From Pseudomonas fontis (GTDB taxonomy: Bacteria > Pseudomonadota > Gammaproteobacteria > Pseudomonadales > Pseudomonadaceae), in the NCBI RefSeq assembly GCF_028656955.1, contig NZ_JAMDGY010000104.1, forward strand, positions 45,569 to 109,568: DNA of 64,000 bases, in the 5' to 3' direction. Positions 50,044 through 58,010 of this stretch are shown here, piece by piece. How positions within the stretch are numbered: position 1 is the stretch's first letter; each line of letters starts with the position of its first letter. The notes beneath the pieces are model-generated. The model ran no database searches, had not been told where the DNA came from, and saw nothing but the letters and a program-made list of their open reading frames with translations. Position numbers and translations under genes: made by a program.

Positions 50044-50334
50044 ATGATAAAAATCGTTCCTGATCCACCCCTCGCCTACACCCTCCCCGCGTCAGCAAGC
50101 TTCGGCTCCTGCGATGGCAGTCATCCTCCCCTGTTTGCCATTCAACCTGGTGTCGATATCGAAGACGCGCTGGTACATGTCTCTGTTCTGCTCAGGGCTG
50201 CGTATGAGATCAATACGCAGGTTGTCGAGAAGACGGATGAGAGTACCCGGGAGTTTTTATGGGGGTCTCAGCAATTGCTGGAAATGGCGAAGTCTTTGAC
50301 CCTTGCAGTGCTGGATGGGATAGAGGCGCGTTAA
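50044..50334 (+). CDS. DUF3077-type small protein
   Basis: 96 residues starting MIKIVPDPPLAYTLPASASF, the typical opening of a Pseudomonas-restricted small family of unknown function often found in multiple copies. AAGGAG lies 8 bases upstream. Helical C-terminal half (DALVHVSVLLRAAYEINTQV). A terminator follows at 50351. Confidence 0.75.
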   Translation: MIKIVPDPPLAYTLPASASFGSCDGSHPPLFAIQPGVDIEDALVHVSVLLRAAYEINTQVVEKTDESTREFLWGSQQLLEMAKSLTLAVLDGIEAR

Positions 50335-50350
50335 ATGTCGGTGTAGTTTA

Positions 50351-50380
50351 GGGCCGCAGGTGCGGCCCGTTTGAGTTTTT
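50351..50380 (+). terminator. Intrinsic terminator after the DUF3077 gene
   Basis: 7-bp stem GGGCCGC/GCGGCCC with a 4-base loop, then GTTTGAGTTTTT. Confidence 0.75.
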
Positions 50381-50409
50381 GAGTAGAGTCGAGGGTTTGT
50401 AAATAGCGG

Positions 50410-50679
50410 TTGTGGGCGTCAGTCTGGCTCGTGAACCTTAATCCTAGCCAGGCTCTGCTTGACTATGCTCGACGCTCTCCCCGGTCACCTCCAAAACTGC
50501 GGACATTGTTCATCGAGCCGCGTGCCCGACTTCACCCGGCGCATGCTCAGAGAATTTTCGGAATCACCGGCGACGGCGTCCAAGGACTGATCGCCCTGCA
50601 GACTTGCCAAGCGTATGGCAGAGAAGTATCTGTGATGACTGGTGTCGTCCGATTGCTGCACGTCACAAATGGCAGTTAA
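50410..50679 (+). other. Open reading frame of doubtful status in a 480-bp gap
   Basis: An 89-codon frame without a ribosome binding site or recognisable domain. The middle part (LFIEPRARLHPAHAQRIFGI) has a coding-like composition and may be a remnant. Its surroundings (50381-50813) otherwise hold nothing I can name. The base composition becomes AT-richer towards 50800. Confidence 0.2.
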
Positions 50680-50813
50680 TGGCCGAAACGGTAAGCCTCA
50701 ATGATAGACAGCTAAATTAGCGTTACTTATTGTCAGTCAGAAGCAACTAGCTAGACAGCGCCCGTTTGGGCAAGTAGTGTACAAGTGAATCATTGTCCAA
50801 GTAGGGTTCGCTC

Positions 50814-51599
50814 ATGATTTCCATGGCTGTTCAAGAAGAAGTTCGGGGCCGCTTACGCCGCGCGGAGAACGAGCACGATGCAAAAATTTTGTTAGCGGTT
50901 GAGTCAGGAAGTCGCGCGTGGGGGTTCGCCTCACCCAATAGCGACTACGATGCGCGCTTCATCTACGTGAACAAACCCGACTGGTATCTCTCTGTCGGTC
51001 TCGAGGAGTTACGCGACGTCATCGAATATCCCATCATCGACGACATGGACATCAACGGCTGGGATCTACGAAAGGCACTTAGGTTATTTTGGAAGTCCAA
51101 CCCAGGCTTTGTGGAATGGGTACAGTCGCCGATTATTTACGAACACACTGGGTCCTTTCACGAACGGGCCAAGGAATTGCTACCGCTGGTGTACTCTATA
51201 GAAAGTGGTATCTACCACTATCGCAGCATGGCCAAAACCAACTACAGAGGGTATTTACAAACCCCTAACGTCCCTCTGAAAAAATACTTCTATGTACTAC
51301 GCCCATTGCTGTCCGTGCGCTGGCTAGAGCAATTTAAAACACCTGCTCCCATAGAGTTTGACACGCTGCGCACAGTTATCGAAGGAGAACCCGAGTTCCA
51401 ACGGGCTCTTGATGACTTACTCATAACAAAACGCTCGTCTCCGGAAATGGGATTGTCGCCCCAAATCATACCGATCCAGAAATTCATTGAACGCGAACTC
51501 AATAGACTTGAGCTCATCAAACCGACCCGTAGCGAACGCAAAGAAGTTGAGGGATTACTTTCCGAACTGTTTCGTTCTGTGCTCAAAGAAACCTGGTGA
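50814..51599 (+). CDS. Nucleotidyltransferase of the YcgL/COG3541 type
   Basis: 261 residues. The Pol-beta superfamily signature is complete: ESGSRAWGFASPNSDYDARF near residues 29-48, with the two catalytic Asp of SDYD. The rest (DMDINGWDLRKALRLFWKSN) is typical of COG3541. Such proteins are also phage-encoded and of unknown biological role. GC content and codon use are lower than in the flanking genes, pointing to transfer. It is convergent with the KAP-like NTPase gene, with no terminator visible between them. Confidence 0.85.
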   Translation: MISMAVQEEVRGRLRRAENEHDAKILLAVESGSRAWGFASPNSDYDARFIYVNKPDWYLSVGLEELRDVIEYPIIDDMDINGWDLRKALRLFWKSNPGFVEWVQSPIIYEHTGSFHERAKELLPLVYSIESGIYHYRSMAKTNYRGYLQTPNVPLKKYFYVLRPLLSVRWLEQFKTPAPIEFDTLRTVIEGEPEFQRALDDLLITKRSSPEMGLSPQIIPIQKFIERELNRLELIKPTRSERKEVEGLLSELFRSVLKETW

Positions 51600-51690
51600 T
51601 GATACGTTGTACCTGAGCAGAGCCCCCCAGAGCACGCCATCTAGGATCAGGCGGTCGCTAAAGCGGGGCCGCCCTCTACCGTAGGTTTCG

Positions 51691-53502
51691 CTATTGATCG
51701 GGGAGCGCCTGGGGAGACAGCATGCTACAAAAACTGACAATCGTGGAATCAACAAATGTTCTAAGATTGTATTTTTTCAACGGCGCGGCATCGTTGATTC
51801 TGGCTTCAATAAGGGTGCGTACTTCGAGCCAAAAGCCCAACTCTAGCTCAAGTTCATTACTCCCTCGATTGTGCCTTAAGCGGTCCAAAACATATCGTTC
51901 CAAGGCGATTTCCGAGAACTCCGAGATGGCGATATTTGAACCGTCCAACAGCGCCTGCACAAAGCGCTCCGCGTCAACCTTAGTGAAAAATTCTGTGTGC
52001 CGGTGCTCTGTAAGCAACAGTGCTATGAGCACCCCGCGATCACCGTTTGATGCGGCCTCGTAAAACGTAGCCAACTTATTTGAGGCAAGGTGCTGTGAGC
52101 GCTCACTCTGCGCAAGCGTATAGGCACGCGCATGGGTATTTAAGAACTGTTCGTAGGCCTCGGAAAGCTCTGGAATTTTCGTCAAATGAGTAATCTCGTA
52201 CCGACTGAATTCATCGAGCTTACAGGTCTTCCATGTGTCGCAGGATTGATATTTTTCAGTGTAGGACTTTAAGCTGTGGGCAAGCTCTGAAAAAACCACC
52301 TCACTCAAGTCGTTCGCGATAAATTTAGCCAATAAATCCACCTTCCTTAGATAGGTCGCCGGAAGGTCATCTTCTTGAGCTAGCACTTCAACCGCCAACC
52401 TACTTGCCAACGCTCTAAAACTCTCTTCCTCTAGGTTTTGAAAGCCATGGAGCTGAGTCAATACATCCAGCTCCGGCGTTATCGGCACGACAAAAAGTGA
52501 CAGCGCCCTTGAGAGGGTATTGATATTTGAGTAATCACAACTAAATAGGGCTTCCGCCCAAAAACTCTCTCTAAGCACGGGGTGTTCGAGCGGAAAGTAT
52601 TTTTTCGTGAACGATGAATCTGGTTGAAGCACAGTACCAGACAGAAGTGTTTTTCTGTCCAATGCCGCACACTTCACTTCCATACTGAGCGCAAAGAAAG
52701 TTTTTGCAAGGGTGTTCCCATACTGCTCACTGGTGCGGAACTCCGCATCCAGAACCTCATACATCTGAGAAAAGTCGTCAATCGCCTGCTTAAGTGACCG
52801 GAGGTTTCTGCAGCTTGAGGCAGCGTACATTTCCAAGATGATTTTTTTAAATGACCCAATACGTTCTGCGTCACCTTCAAGAAATGAATCAATGACGGCT
52901 TCAGGGTCATGCCCAACCTCAAATGTTTTACAAATTGCTTTTTCCTTGAATTTTCTATAGCTATCCCCGCAATTCTTTTCAAGCTCCACCTCATTAGCAA
53001 TAAGAATTGTCTTTATCTTGCAGGTTTCCACAATATGATTAATGTAACCGAGCAGTTTCTGAATATCAATTTCAGTGCGCTCAAGATCATCCAAAATTAG
53101 AGCAAAATCGGTCCTGCCACTGATCAGTAAATTGAATATATTTAGTTTGTCTGCGCTTGCCGAAAGGGAGACGTCCGGACTACTGTCACCCAGCACATCC
53201 AGCTTAACCAAGGCCGCCACTTTCTTAACGGAACCCCCCAGCAATTTTAATGCCTTTGAGTCCATGACGGGGTGAAAAGCCCCCAGCATGCGATCCTCGA
53301 TCTCTGAGAGAGTACTCAGCCCAAACAGGCTGACTTTAATAAGCTTGAGTTTCTCTGAGCTTTGGCGCTTGATAAAGTTGTCAATAAAATGTGTCTTTCC
53401 GCACCCCCACCCTCCTGTGAGTAATATGGCCTGATCCGATTTTTCACGAGCCAAGTAGAGTTTCAAATTGGTTTCGATGTTTTGGTTGATCGAATCAGTC
53501 AC
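51691..53502 (-). CDS. KAP-like P-loop NTPase
   Basis: 603 residues. Walker A LLTGGWGCGKTHF at about residues 27-39 and Walker B FALILDDLERTEIDI near 131-145, then TILIANEVEL, the pattern of KAP-family NTPases (several of which are membrane-linked defence proteins). No clear inserted membrane helices were seen, unlike classical KAP proteins. The remaining 350 residues are helical without a recognised effector domain. The gene is clearly AT-richer than its surroundings and uses different codons, so it is probably acquired. A defence role is possible but unproven. Confidence 0.78.
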   Translation of the reverse strand: MTDSINQNIETNLKLYLAREKSDQAILLTGGWGCGKTHFIDNFIKRQSSEKLKLIKVSLFGLSTLSEIEDRMLGAFHPVMDSKALKLLGGSVKKVAALVKLDVLGDSSPDVSLSASADKLNIFNLLISGRTDFALILDDLERTEIDIQKLLGYINHIVETCKIKTILIANEVELEKNCGDSYRKFKEKAICKTFEVGHDPEAVIDSFLEGDAERIGSFKKIILEMYAASSCRNLRSLKQAIDDFSQMYEVLDAEFRTSEQYGNTLAKTFFALSMEVKCAALDRKTLLSGTVLQPDSSFTKKYFPLEHPVLRESFWAEALFSCDYSNINTLSRALSLFVVPITPELDVLTQLHGFQNLEEESFRALASRLAVEVLAQEDDLPATYLRKVDLLAKFIANDLSEVVFSELAHSLKSYTEKYQSCDTWKTCKLDEFSRYEITHLTKIPELSEAYEQFLNTHARAYTLAQSERSQHLASNKLATFYEAASNGDRGVLIALLLTEHRHTEFFTKVDAERFVQALLDGSNIAISEFSEIALERYVLDRLRHNRGSNELELELGFWLEVRTLIEARINDAAPLKKYNLRTFVDSTIVSFCSMLSPQALPDQ

Positions 53503-53682
53503 ACTTAACTTTCCTATGTTTGTCGGGTGGCTATGACAGCCTAACCTAGCGTCAGCAAATACAGGTAGAATCCTCTTGCTGAAGCTGTGTTGATTCAGTT
53601 GCTAAAGTCGAGGTATTTCCTCTTGGAAATCGATCTGTCAGTGCTGTTGCCAACGGCAAAAAGAGCACTAGCAATCCAAACC

Positions 53683-54747
53683 TTAGCGCTTTACAAAACC
53701 CTCTTTTTTATCGCCAAACGCGCGCCCCAAAAACTCACTAACCAACGCCACAACCTGCCCCTGAATCACCTCCCGCGAACGCCCCCCTTGCCCATCCTGA
53801 CAAATGATCCCGTCGCCCGGCATATCCTCTTCAAGCAGCTCCACCGCCCCAGGCTTGCACTGCGACAAGAAGCTGAAATGGCTGGCGTCACTGATCTCGA
53901 CATAACGGCTTGAAGCCGCCGGCAGGCGCTTGCTCAGGTTGGCGGACTCCAGCTCGGCAGGCAGGTCCTGCGACGGCACCCCCGCCGCAATCACCAGCGT
54001 CGGCACCGGCAGGGCTGCCAGGCTTTCATCGGTCATCCCTCGCGACAGGCCCAAGTCCAGGGTCACGATCGCCGTCACACGCTTATCCCGCCAATCAGCC
54101 GCCAGCTCAGTCTTCAATGCAGGGGTACTGGCAGCGTTCATCGTTTGGTAAACGTTGCAACTGGACAACTGCGCGTGCACTTTGCAGTCACGGGCAAAAC
54201 GCTCCGGGTCGAAACGCGCGCCGGCGACCTCCAAGGCCGTCCAGCCACCTAGTGAATGCCCCACCACGGCAATGCGCGGCGCTGCCACCACGCCATATTT
54301 TTCAGGCTGGCCGGTGACCGCGTCAATCACCCGGCTCACATCGACCGGCCGCTGCCACAGCTGCGCCGCCGCTTGTGGGCTGCGGTCGTGCGTTGTCGAA
54401 CCGGGGTGGTTGAGCGCCGCGACAATGTAACCCTGCCGGGCCAGCGCGCTCGCCAGCCACATCTGGTTGCTCCAGTTGCCTCGGTAACCATGGGAGAGCA
54501 CCACCAACGGATGCTCACCCGCCGTCGGAGGCGCGTCGCGAACAACAGAGGCACCGACAAATGCGACGTCATCGGCAATCAGCTGTGCGCCGGCAGTCGT
54601 GGCGCTGGGGTACCAGACCACCATGTCCAGCGCACGCCCATTGCGCGCGTCCGCCAGGGTAGTGGACTGGAAGCCGACGGTGGGCGCGTCAGCCCATGCG
54701 TTGGCGGTCAGGCAGGCAAGAAGCAAAGCGCCGAATGCTGTTTTCAA
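53683..54747 (-). CDS. Secreted alpha/beta hydrolase (dienelactone hydrolase/PAF-acetylhydrolase-like)
   Basis: 354 residues with a signal peptide (MKTAFGALLLACLTANAWAD). Oxyanion region LVVLSHGYRGNWSNQMWLA, nucleophile elbow VGHSLGGWTA with Ser near residue 168, and a likely catalytic His in SDASHFSFLS. Periplasmic esterase or lipase-like enzyme; natural substrate unknown. The protein's last residues are Lys/Arg rich (GDKKEGFVKR). Confidence 0.85.
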   Translation of the reverse strand: MKTAFGALLLACLTANAWADAPTVGFQSTTLADARNGRALDMVVWYPSATTAGAQLIADDVAFVGASVVRDAPPTAGEHPLVVLSHGYRGNWSNQMWLASALARQGYIVAALNHPGSTTHDRSPQAAAQLWQRPVDVSRVIDAVTGQPEKYGVVAAPRIAVVGHSLGGWTALEVAGARFDPERFARDCKVHAQLSSCNVYQTMNAASTPALKTELAADWRDKRVTAIVTLDLGLSRGMTDESLAALPVPTLVIAAGVPSQDLPAELESANLSKRLPAASSRYVEISDASHFSFLSQCKPGAVELLEEDMPGDGIICQDGQGGRSREVIQGQVVALVSEFLGRAFGDKKEGFVKR

Positions 54748-54822
54748 TGTCGTTATCTTCCTTGATCAGACTGCCGGCATTAAAGCCCACATCCGCACCG
54801 ACATGCATGTCTTTCTAACGCC

Positions 54823-55518
54823 TCACGCCAACAATTCGGCAATCCACCGCTCCTGCTGGGCCACCACCTGCACTTTCTCCTCGGGCACGGCCTGCCGCGC
54901 ACGGGCAAAGTTGCCCAGGGTCTTTTGCTTCTGGATCAGCATGTGCTGCCACTTGGAGAGGAACGCCGCGCTGCGGGCCTGCATCAGCAGCGGGCCGAAA
55001 TACAGCTCTTCGGGGGTATAGGCCACCGGCTCGGCGCGCTCGGCAACGATGATCTCGTAGTCGAAACGGTTCTCCCGCAGCATTTCCTCATGGAGGATGC
55101 GGTAGCCATTGTCCATCAGCCAATGGCGCAATGCCTGCTCGCCGCCATTGGGCTGCAGGATCAACCGCTCCCGACCACTCAGGCGCGCCTTGCCGTTCTC
55201 GAGAATGTCGCGAATCGTCTCGCCGCCCATGCCACAGATGGTGACGGCGGTGATCCCGTCCTGCGCCTCGATCGCCGCCAGGCCATTGGCCAGGCGCACG
55301 CTGACGTGCTGCTCCAGCTCGTTCTCGCGCACCGTGCGCGCCGCCGCATGGAACGGCGTAACCGCCACTTCCCCGGCTACCGCCGCCGCAATCGCACCAC
55401 GGCGCATCAACGCCACCGGCAGATAGCCGTGATCGGAGCCGATATCGGCCAGCCGCGCACCGGCCGGCACATGCGCCGCCACGCGTTCCAGACGCATGGA
55501 CAATGTCTGTTCGTTCAA
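54823..55518 (-). CDS. trmK: tRNA (adenine(22)-N1)-methyltransferase TrmK family
   Basis: 231 residues if TTG 55518 is used; it starts NEQTLSMRLERVAAHVPAGA after AAGGGG, and the longer in-frame extension is not conserved-looking. SAM motif I is RLADIGSDHGYLPVALMRRG; GMGGETIRDILENG and LILQPNGGEQALRHWL are TrmK hallmarks. It methylates A22 of some tRNAs in Bacillus; in Pseudomonas it is little studied. Confidence 0.85.
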   Translation of the reverse strand: MNEQTLSMRLERVAAHVPAGARLADIGSDHGYLPVALMRRGAIAAAVAGEVAVTPFHAAARTVRENELEQHVSVRLANGLAAIEAQDGITAVTICGMGGETIRDILENGKARLSGRERLILQPNGGEQALRHWLMDNGYRILHEEMLRENRFDYEIIVAERAEPVAYTPEELYFGPLLMQARSAAFLSKWQHMLIQKQKTLGNFARARQAVPEEKVQVVAQQERWIAELLA

Positions 55519-55711
55519 CCACCACCCCTTTTTACCGCGAACATCTGGCACCAATGGCCAGCGAGGGACGGGATTCTGTCGAGTAACGCCGCACTTTTCA
55601 AATTTGCGCGACCGATGAAGCGTTTCAGCGTGATGACAGGTTTCGTTCAGGTAGCCGGGCTTAGACTGGCGGCCACTTCAGAAAAGATCCTACAGATCCG
55701 GACCAGCACCT

Positions 55712-56182
55712 ATGAAACCCAACCTCCTGCTTGCTCCACTGAGCCTGTTCCTGGCGCTGGAGATGACCACGGCCGAGGCCAACCAGGGAGACCAGTGGTA
55801 CCTGCAAACCAGCGTCTACACCACGCACTTTCACCCCGACCCCGAGCACAACAACCAGCAGAACCTGATCGGCCTGGAATACCAGGGCCAGGGCGGCAAG
55901 GTCGCGGGTGCCGCGACCTTTCGCAACTCGTTCAGCCAGCGCACCCAGTACGCCTACGTCGGCAAGCGCTTCGACAGCGAATCGACGCCTTTCTATGCGA
56001 AGGTCACCGGCGGCCTGTTGCAGGGCTACCGTGGCGAATACCGCGACAAGATCCCCTTCAACCGCTACGGCGTTGCGCCGGCGATCATCCCGTCGCTGGG
56101 CGTGAAGGCCGGCCCGGTCGGCGCGGAAATGGTCCTGCTGGGCGCCTCGGCAATGATGGTCAATGTGGGCCTGTATTTCTGA
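55712..56182 (+). CDS. Small exported outer-membrane beta-barrel-like protein
   Basis: 156 residues with a signal peptide ending near AEA. Mature part starts with QWYLQTSVYTTHFHPDPEHN and ends VNVGLYF with a terminal aromatic residue, as in eight-stranded outer-membrane barrels. Homologues in Pseudomonas are often labelled 'sn-glycerol-3-phosphate transporter', which I do not think is supported by sequence; a PagP-like shape is closer. Function open. Confidence 0.6.
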   Translation: MKPNLLLAPLSLFLALEMTTAEANQGDQWYLQTSVYTTHFHPDPEHNNQQNLIGLEYQGQGGKVAGAATFRNSFSQRTQYAYVGKRFDSESTPFYAKVTGGLLQGYRGEYRDKIPFNRYGVAPAIIPSLGVKAGPVGAEMVLLGASAMMVNVGLYF

Positions 56183-56203
56183 TCGGGCGATTTTCAGCCC
56201 GGC

Positions 56204-57025
56204 TCAGTTCCCGCAGGTGATGGCCCTGTTCCGATTGGCCAGCCAGCTCGCCTCGAACCCTGAATGATGATCTGCCTGCACGCTGACGGTCTCACTGCAG
56301 CTGGGCCGGACCTTGCGCAGGTACGCCTCGCTGACTGCCTGCGGGACCACCTTGTCGTTGGCACCGATGAAGTGGCGTTGCGGCAGCTTGGTCAGTTGCT
56401 CGGCGTAGTCAGCCGGGTTCAACGAGCCGCTCAGCGGCGTCAGGACCTTGAGCTGGGTCCAGGCCAGCGGGTCGATATTGCCGGCCAGGGTCTGCACCTG
56501 CAGCACATCGCTGCGCCGCGCCGCCAGCAACAACGCCACCGCCGCGCCCCCCGAATAGCCCACCAGTTCAAAACCCTGCACGCCATAACGGGCCTTGAGG
56601 GCGTCGAGTACTTCGCTTTGGGCCTGCACCACCGCATTGCTGAAGCGCGCAGTGGTCCACACGCTCTGCGTGCAGTTGGCGCTGCGGATGAACTGGCACG
56701 GCCGGGCCATGTACACCGATGGCTGCGGGTCACTGAGGGCGAAGCCCAGGGTCATGCTGGTCGTTGGTGTCGGGTCGTTGCTGACCGTGCGGCTGGTGAT
56801 CCAGGCGCGGCCGTCACCTTCTATATAGACGCGCAGGCGCTTGCTGTTCACCGCCAGCGGTTGCAGCGTTTGCAGGGTGAAGGTCGAGGTGCTTACCGCG
56901 ACGGGCTTGAGCGGCGAGCCCGCGCTGGCCTTGGCCAAGTCCAACGGTTGAGCCGCGCAGCCAGCTAGCAGCACCAGGGCTGTGAGCGTGGCGGCCTGTT
57001 GCAGAAAACCCCGAGCGTGAACCAT
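56204..57025 (-). CDS. Alpha/beta hydrolase lipoprotein
   Basis: 273 residues from ATG 57025, chosen because an in-frame earlier start at 57049 falls inside a terminator hairpin. Lipoprotein signal ending LLAGC. The nucleophile elbow is GYSGGAAVALLL and the C-terminal His is in ADHHSGFEASW. Probably a periplasmic-facing lipid-anchored esterase; substrate unknown. Confidence 0.8.
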   Translation of the reverse strand: MVHARGFLQQAATLTALVLLAGCAAQPLDLAKASAGSPLKPVAVSTSTFTLQTLQPLAVNSKRLRVYIEGDGRAWITSRTVSNDPTPTTSMTLGFALSDPQPSVYMARPCQFIRSANCTQSVWTTARFSNAVVQAQSEVLDALKARYGVQGFELVGYSGGAAVALLLAARRSDVLQVQTLAGNIDPLAWTQLKVLTPLSGSLNPADYAEQLTKLPQRHFIGANDKVVPQAVSEAYLRKVRPSCSETVSVQADHHSGFEASWLANRNRAITCGN

Positions 57026-57047
57026 CAAGACCTGAACCCTATCGCGC

Positions 57048-57076
57048 AAAAAAACCAGCCCGCCAGGCGGCGGGCT
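57048..57076 (-). terminator. Intrinsic terminator just upstream of the lipoprotein hydrolase gene
   Basis: Minus strand: 8-bp stem AGCCCGCC/GGCGGGCT with a 4-base loop and seven T. No intact gene lies upstream on that strand; a short frame ending GRWAIRKRTEY stops at about 57110 and may be the end of a lost gene. Confidence 0.8.
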
Positions 57077-57187
57077 GCGAACGGTAGCACGAACGGCCTG
57101 CTCAGTACTCGGTACGCTTGCGAATGGCCCAGCGCCCGACAGATCAAGTCAACGTCACAATTGCTTCGCGGTCCATCGCTGCTAAAC

Positions 57188-57281
57188 GTAGCCGCTGCCG
57201 TCAGGCTGCGCTCGCCTGCATAGCAGGCGCCGCCTTTGGGAGCCCTAACGGGCTCCAGCGCAGCCTGACGACAGCGGCTAC
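57188..57281. repeat. Imperfect palindromic (REP-like) repeat, copy 2
   Basis: Begins GTAGCCGCTGCCGTCAGGCT exactly as copy 1 (20072) and ends GACAGCGGCTAC, inverted. It also shares CGCCTG...GCAGGCG and GGGAGCCCT with copy 1. It lies in a 460-bp gene-free stretch (57026-57485) that otherwise holds the terminator above and the upstream region of the flavin reductase gene. Confidence 0.85.
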
Positions 57282-57485
57282 AAAATTGTGCAAGACCGTT
57301 GCGCTCATCGTGTGCCGAGCAAGAGCGAAGCGAATTTTGATTTTCCAGAGGCTGAACGCAGGACGCGAGACTATTCACCCCACACCAAAAAGCACCCAAC
57401 AAAGAACTAGTCCCCTCGGACGATGTTTCCCCTACCGCACATTGCAAGAATCCATCGTACTCCAAGCCAACAAGAGGCCAGTGCG

Positions 57486-58001
57486 ATGACCACCACCAAC
57501 CTGAAAGCCGACATGCTGCAGGCCATGCGCCGCCTGGCCAAGTCGGTCACCATCATCACCACCAGCAATGGCCGCGAGCGTTTCGCCATGGCGGCCACTG
57601 CAGTCGACTCGTTGAGCACCGAGCCACCGTCATTGCTCATCTGCGTCAACCAGTCGGCCTCCCCGCATGCCGCATTGGCGAGCGGAGCCGACTTCTGCGT
57701 CAACATCCTGGGCCTCGAGCAACAGGACCTGGCCCACCTGTGCAGCGGCGCCATCAAGGGTGAAGCGCGTTTCGAGCGTGGCAACTGGCTGACCAGCGAC
57801 GAGGGCATCCCGTACCTCGCCGACGCCCAGTCCTCGATTCTCTGCCGCCAGGACGGCCAGTTCAGCTACGGCACCCACACCGTCTTCATCGGGCGCATCC
57901 TGCGCATCCGCACCACCAGCGAGATCACCCCGCTGGTGTACCTGGACGGCAGCTACACCACCACCGCAACGCCGGCCGCCACCTACGCCGTGGCTGGCTG
58001 A
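57486..58001 (+). CDS. Flavin reductase of two-component monooxygenases (HpaC/HsaB-like)
   Basis: 171 residues from ATG 57486 with GAGG about 10 bases upstream. Split-barrel FMN-reductase domain: AKSVTIITTSNGRERFAMAA, TAVDSLSTEPPSLLICVNQS, then DFCVNILGLEQQDLAHLCSG. These enzymes supply reduced flavin to a partner oxygenase; no such oxygenase is in the window, so it may lie to the right or elsewhere. First gene of the catabolic cluster. Confidence 0.9.
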   Translation: MTTTNLKADMLQAMRRLAKSVTIITTSNGRERFAMAATAVDSLSTEPPSLLICVNQSASPHAALASGADFCVNILGLEQQDLAHLCSGAIKGEARFERGNWLTSDEGIPYLADAQSSILCRQDGQFSYGTHTVFIGRILRIRTTSEITPLVYLDGSYTTTATPAATYAVAG

Positions 58002-58010
58002 GGCGCGGCC

